Of a DNA stretch of 64,000 nucleotides, positions 60,491 to 64,000 are shown one piece after another (the first letter of the stretch is position 1; each line of letters begins with the position of its first letter). Where the stretch lies: the NCBI GenBank assembly GCA_022226935.1, contig CP092081.1, forward strand, positions 2,814,181-2,878,180, written 5' to 3'. A program made the translations under genes and the position numbers. Under the pieces are notes generated by a model, which did not search any database, was not told where the DNA came from, and saw only the letters and a program-made list of their open reading frames with translations. This stretch comes from Nitrospira sp. Lineage in GTDB: Bacteria; Nitrospirota; Nitrospiria; Nitrospirales; Nitrospiraceae.

Positions 60491-60991
60491 ATGACGGAGA
60501 CGAGCACATTTAAAACGCCTTGGGGGTGGATGACCGTCGCGGCTTCTGCAAAGGGCGTGACGTCCATTGACCTGTCGCCGACGGTTCGCACTGCTCGTCA
60601 TGGGCCACAAAAAGACGATGCCGCTGCATCCATTGTGAAAGAAGCGCAAGCCCAGCTGTTGTCCTATCTCGAGGGCGAGCGTCGCGATTTTGCTCTGCCT
60701 CTTGATTGGTCGGCCGGTACCTCGTTTCAGCGCAAGGTGTGGAAGGCGATCGCGCGGATTCCCTACGGGCGCGTGCGATCCTATCAGTGGGTTGCCACGC
60801 GCGTGGGTGGGAAACAGTATGCCAGGGCCGTGGGCATGGCGCTAGGCGCGAATCCGGTACCTATCATCGTGCCCTGTCATCGCATCATTGCGCATGATGG
60901 CTCCTTGGGCGGGTTTTCCTGCGGTTTGCCGATGAAGCGGCGGCTGTTGAGTTTGGAAGGCACGTTGACGCAATTACGCAATGCCCGATAG
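60491..60991 (+). CDS. ogt: Methylated-DNA--protein-cysteine methyltransferase
   Basis: 166 residues. The acceptor Cys129 is in VPCHRIIA, followed by [10 protein letters not shown], with [20 protein letters not shown] before it. It removes O6-alkyl groups from guanine. It lacks the N-terminal Ada domains. Begins right after murJ. Confidence 0.93.
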   Translation: MTETSTFKTPWGWMTVAASAKGVTSIDLSPTVRTARHGPQKDDAAASIVKEAQAQLLSYLEGERRDFALPLDWSAGTSFQRKVWKAIARIPYGRVRSYQWVATRVGGKQYARAVGMALGANPVPIIVPCHRIIAHDGSLGGFSCGLPMKRRLLSLEGTLTQLRNAR

Positions 60992-61017
60992 ATGCCAACG
61001 ATGGTGGCGAAGGCAAG

Positions 61018-61488
61018 ATGAAGGCGGTCATTCAGCGTGTCACACGGGCTTCAGTCGAGGCGGACGGGCAGGTTGTCGGTCGGATTGACCTCGGACTGCT
61101 CGTCTTATTGGGCGTGGCAAAGGGTGATGGAGAATGCGATCTCTCTTATGTTGTTGAGAAGCTGCAAACCCTACGGATTTTTAGTGACGATCAGGGCAAG
61201 ATGAACCGCTCGCTGCGCGATGTCGGCGGAGCGCTGTTGGTCGTCTCGCAATTTACGCTGCTGGGTGATACCGCGAAGGGGCGACGCCCGGGGTTTGACC
61301 TAGCTGCTCCGCCGGAGGCCGCGCGTGCATTGTATGAGGAGGCTGTCAGGAGACTACGCCACGAAGGACTGCAGGTGGAGACCGGCGTCTTCGGCGCTCA
61401 CATGCAGGTGGAACTACTCAATGACGGGCCGGTGACGTTTATCGTGGATAGCCGGAAGCAGGGAGAAGTTCAAGACCTCAAGTCTTGA
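61018..61488 (+). CDS. dtd: D-aminoacyl-tRNA deacylase
   Basis: 156 residues. [35 protein letters not shown] and [12 protein letters not shown], with the GP cis motif, identify DTD. It removes D-amino acids (and Gly) from tRNA. 26 bases after ogt. Confidence 0.96.
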   Translation: MKAVIQRVTRASVEADGQVVGRIDLGLLVLLGVAKGDGECDLSYVVEKLQTLRIFSDDQGKMNRSLRDVGGALLVVSQFTLLGDTAKGRRPGFDLAAPPEAARALYEEAVRRLRHEGLQVETGVFGAHMQVELLNDGPVTFIVDSRKQGEVQDLKS

Positions 61489-61586
61489 TCACGGATGCCG
61501 ATAAGGAGTCAGAGAGAAAGTCCCCTCGGATTGAGCATGGTCTGCTATACTATTTTCACAGGGCAAGGATTGCCCGGGAGGTCGAG

Positions 61587-62153
61587 ATGGGAAGTCCCGT
61601 GTCTCGCAGCCATCCGCTCCGGCAGCTCTTCGGAGCATTGACGGAGAAAAGTTTCACCGAACACCTTGGGTGGCCCGATCTGAACGTCACCGAATACGTC
61701 TCCAACCTGCTCGTCGACTTCGCGCACACCGACCAACTCTACAAAATCCAGAATACCCAGGGCCGCCCGATCGACTCGGTCGTCGAAATGTTGTTTGAGT
61801 CCGAAGTGTTGTTGGAGGCACAGTCGTTCGAACGGGAACGTGAAGTGCACCGGCATATCGGCGACTTTACGCTGTTTATGACCGGGCTCTTTCCGGAATA
61901 TCTCCGCCGCCTCAAGAGCGTGGGCCGAATCTATCACAAGGATTTTCTGGTCGATTACGTCAAAACCGGGAAACGGTCCTATGGCCTGGTGGCGGAATTC
62001 GGTCATTACGATCCCGAACAGGATACTCCGTTGTTCCGCAAGCTGTCGGAGAACTTTGAGCTCTGTGTGACCGGACTGGGATTTGTCCGGTCTGACTTGG
62101 ACCGTATGCAAGATCCTGCCTGCCGTCGCGTGAAAGATCTGCTCCTCAATTGA
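61587..62153 (+). CDS. Conserved hypothetical protein
   Basis: 188 residues from ATG 61587 with GGGAGG five bases upstream; TTG 61485 overlaps dtd and is the alternative. Soluble, helical, with HLGWPDLNVTEYVSNLLVDF and DFTLFMTGLFPEYLRRLK. No domain recognised. Its stop overlaps the start of the next gene. Confidence 0.78.
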   Translation: MGSPVSRSHPLRQLFGALTEKSFTEHLGWPDLNVTEYVSNLLVDFAHTDQLYKIQNTQGRPIDSVVEMLFESEVLLEAQSFEREREVHRHIGDFTLFMTGLFPEYLRRLKSVGRIYHKDFLVDYVKTGKRSYGLVAEFGHYDPEQDTPLFRKLSENFELCVTGLGFVRSDLDRMQDPACRRVKDLLLN

Positions 62154-63088
62154 AACGCCTACGACCGGTTCTCCTCATTCACGGGGGCGCGGGACGCCGC
62201 GCCATGACCGTTGACCAAGCCGCCTGCGTTGAAGGCGCATTGGCCGAAGGCCATCGTCTGTTGAAGGCCGGTGTTCCCGCGTTGTCGGTGGTCGAGGAGG
62301 CGATTCGCCTGTTGGAAGACTCCGGCCTGTTTAACGCCGGGCGTGGCTCTAACCGTCAGCTCGACGGCGTGCGCCGGATGGATGCCTCGATCATGGAGGG
62401 CCGCGAGCTTCGGGCCGGAGCCGTGGCATCCATCGAGGGCATCATTCACCCTGTCACCGCCGCCCGGCTCGTCATGGAAAAAACCGCGCATGTACTCCTC
62501 GTCGGGAAGTCCGCCACCCGTTTTGCCGACTATTTTGGATTGGAGCGCGCTCCGCGTTCGAAGCGAACGGCGGCGGCCAAGCCTAAGCAATTGAGACCAT
62601 CTGCCGGCGTGAGCCGCACGTTGCGTCTGCACCGGGCGATCATGACCAGCGGTCGCCTGCGAACCAGGAGCTTAGGGAAAGAAACGGTGGGGGCGGTGGC
62701 CCTGGATCTGACGGGAACGGTGGCGGCCGGCGCATCGACCGGTGGTGTCGATGTGATGTTGCCCGGTCGCGTCGGCGATACGCCGTTGATTGGCTGTGGA
62801 GTCTATGCCGACAATGACGCCGGCGCCGTGTCCATGACCGGATTGGGGGAAAGCATCATTCGCGTCGCGGTCGCCAAGGAAATTGCGGATGGGTTGGCGA
62901 GCGGTCTGAGCCCGGTGGCGGCGGCCAACCGGGTGCTGCGAAAAGTCGTCGAGCGTGTTCAGGGCGCCGCCGGCGTGTTGGTCCTTTCGCCGGACGGCCG
63001 CTGCACGATCCGCCACAGCACCCCGCATATGATCGCCGGCATTGTCGGTCCGGACGGACGAGCGATTGTGCGCGACCGGTTTGCCTAG
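62150..63088 (+). CDS. Isoaspartyl peptidase / plant-type L-asparaginase
   Basis: 312 residues of the Ntn-hydrolase family (IaaA/ASRGL1). LLIHGGAGRRAM at the start, LEDSGLFNAGRGS, and the autocleavage site GKETVGAVALD with nucleophile Thr179, then GASTGGVDVMLPGRVGDTPLIGCGVYAD. A self-cleaving precursor gives alpha and beta subunits that degrade isoAsp dipeptides and Asn. Start is TTG 62150 overlapping the previous stop by four bases. Confidence 0.9.
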   Translation: MKRLRPVLLIHGGAGRRAMTVDQAACVEGALAEGHRLLKAGVPALSVVEEAIRLLEDSGLFNAGRGSNRQLDGVRRMDASIMEGRELRAGAVASIEGIIHPVTAARLVMEKTAHVLLVGKSATRFADYFGLERAPRSKRTAAAKPKQLRPSAGVSRTLRLHRAIMTSGRLRTRSLGKETVGAVALDLTGTVAAGASTGGVDVMLPGRVGDTPLIGCGVYADNDAGAVSMTGLGESIIRVAVAKEIADGLASGLSPVAAANRVLRKVVERVQGAAGVLVLSPDGRCTIRHSTPHMIAGIVGPDGRAIVRDRFA

Positions 63089-63128
63089 CGCTGCCCGCGG
63101 CTGATAGAGTGATACGAGGTCTCAGCCT

Positions 63129-63557
63129 ATGCCGGCGCTGTTTCATCTGGCCTTTCCCGTCCACGATTTGGCGGCTGCCAAACAATTCTACGTCGAGGGT
63201 CTCGGTTGTGTCCTCGGCCGGGAATCGTCAACGGCCGTAACCTTAGGCCTTGCCGGGCATCAACTCGTCGCCCACCTCTCTCTGGACGAAGTCGATCGCC
63301 AGAAGGGCATTTATCCGCGCCATTTCGGGCTGGTGTTGACGCGAGAGGAAGAATGGGAGGCGCTGGCCAATCGCGCGCAGGCCAAGCAGCTCAGTTTTTA
63401 TCAGCAGCCACGCCGCCGGTTTCCCGGGACACGGATCGAGCATCGCACATTTTTCCTGGAAGACCCGTCAGGCAATCTGCTCGAATTCAAATATTACGTC
63501 CATGAGTCGGCGATTTTCGGAGAGCGGGACTACACCGCAGTCGGCGAATTCACGTAG
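63129..63557 (+). CDS. VOC family (glyoxalase/bleomycin-type) protein
   Basis: 142 residues, a two-module VOC metal-binding fold: FHLAFPVHDLAAAKQFYVEGLGC, HFGLVLT and HRTFFLEDPSGNLLEFKYY. His and Glu metal ligands fit. Function unknown; many such proteins are dioxygenase-like or glyoxalase-like. Confidence 0.88.
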   Translation: MPALFHLAFPVHDLAAAKQFYVEGLGCVLGRESSTAVTLGLAGHQLVAHLSLDEVDRQKGIYPRHFGLVLTREEEWEALANRAQAKQLSFYQQPRRRFPGTRIEHRTFFLEDPSGNLLEFKYYVHESAIFGERDYTAVGEFT

Positions 63558-63586
63558 CACTGGCGTCCTGTGTGGCGAGCGGTGTC

Positions 63587-64000
63587 TTATTCCACGGGAA
63601 CCACTTCGAGGCTCTCCGGAGGCATTCGGTTGATCGAGGCTGCTTTCCGGCCGTTCCCTCGCTCCAACCAGCGAACGATGTGGCGTTGCCGTCGAGCGAG
63701 ATAGGCGGTGTGCCGAATCGGGTCATAGCGTCGGGGAGAAGGAAGAATCGCTGCCAATAGGGCCGCCTCCTCAATGGTGAGATCCTCCGCCGATTTCCCG
63801 AAATGGTGCCGCGCCGCCGCTTCCGCTCCAAAGACGCCTTGTCCCCATTCAGCGACATTCAAATAGAGCTCGAGAATCTGCTTCTTCGTCAAATGGTGCT
63901 CCAAAGAACGGGTGATCAAGGCCTCCCGGGCTTTCCGCAGCAGAGACCGTTCGGAAGAGAGATACAAATTTTTCGCCAGCTGCTGGGTGATGGTACTGCC
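63587..64000 (-). CDS. mtgA: Monofunctional peptidoglycan transglycosylase MtgA, C-terminal part
   Basis: About 137 residues open to the window edge; the start is missing. TITQQLAKNLYLSSERSLLRKAREA and EHHLTKKQILELYLNVAEWGQGVFGAEAAARHHFGKSAEDLTIEEAALLAAILPSP are GT51 motifs (key parts GSTITQQLAKN and ELYLNVAEWG). The transpeptidase domain is absent because the protein ends here, so it is the monofunctional form. Confidence 0.92.
   Translation of the reverse strand, partial: GSTITQQLAKNLYLSSERSLLRKAREALITRSLEHHLTKKQILELYLNVAEWGQGVFGAEAAARHHFGKSAEDLTIEEAALLAAILPSPRRYDPIRHTAYLARRQRHIVRWLERGNGRKAASINRMPPESLEVVPVE

Overview
The window is a stretch of chromosome from a GC-rich, Gram-negative-type bacterium with outer-membrane lipoproteins, a YaiO-type outer-membrane barrel and periplasmic enzymes. 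The gene mix (DabB/MpsA-like antiporter subunits, SelO, SYLF protein, HTH/zinc-ribbon regulator, exopolysaccharide genes) reminds me of Nitrospira (phylum Nitrospirota), but no nitrite oxidoreductase or rRNA gene is present to prove it. I found no rRNA, tRNA, CRISPR array, insertion sequence or phage gene. Coding density is high and many genes overlap as ATGA or GTGA.

Layout. 1-3.0 kb: two antiporter-like membrane subunits on the minus strand (the second runs off the edge), divergent from a DUF2294/MpsC gene and selO; together they suggest a DAB/Mps inorganic-carbon uptake locus. 4.6-8.0 kb: one large uncharacterised membrane protein with receptor-like halves. 8.0-12.3 kb: hydrolases, a methyltransferase, a 55-residue Cys protein missed by length filters, a HugZ-like protein and a SYLF lipid-binding protein. 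12.4-17.2 kb: ettA, a patatin lipoprotein and two nucleotide-sugar/NAD(P) dehydrogenase-fold genes. 17.2-19.2 kb: cytochrome c, DUF1295 enzyme, TPR lipoprotein, HTH/Zn-ribbon regulator. 19.3-22.1 kb: tldD-tldE. 22.2-30.7 kb: coiled-coil, TPR, methyltransferase, LOG-like, LEA14-like, msrA, CoA-binding, lytic transglycosylase and aminotransferase genes.

30.7-41.5 kb is the most system-like region. A PgaC/IcaA-like glycosyltransferase, a GH-like TIM-barrel secreted protein, a TPR/YaiO outer-membrane protein and a NodB-type deacetylase are followed by a HEAT-repeat membrane protein, a receiver, an HPt protein and a GAF-PAS-receiver protein that has no kinase domain. I read it as a synthase-dependent exopolysaccharide export locus with its own phosphorelay parts; this is inference from domain order.

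41.9-53.3 kb: lipoproteins, a beta-hydroxyacid dehydrogenase, cysQ, corA, leuCD, MEKHLA and DUF1653 proteins, a flavin disulfide reductase, TPR protein and an MscS-type channel. 53.5-58.8 kb: a Lys/Ala-rich secreted protein, exonuclease III, a 59-residue zinc-ribbon protein, a PilZ protein, and a LemA-TPM-TPM operon. 58.9-64 kb: murJ, ogt, dtd, a conserved hypothetical, a Thr-type isoaspartyl peptidase, a VOC protein and a truncated mtgA.

A dispersed palindromic repeat occurs four times (10.5, 14.1, 23.0 and 26.3 kb), usually starting right after a stop codon.
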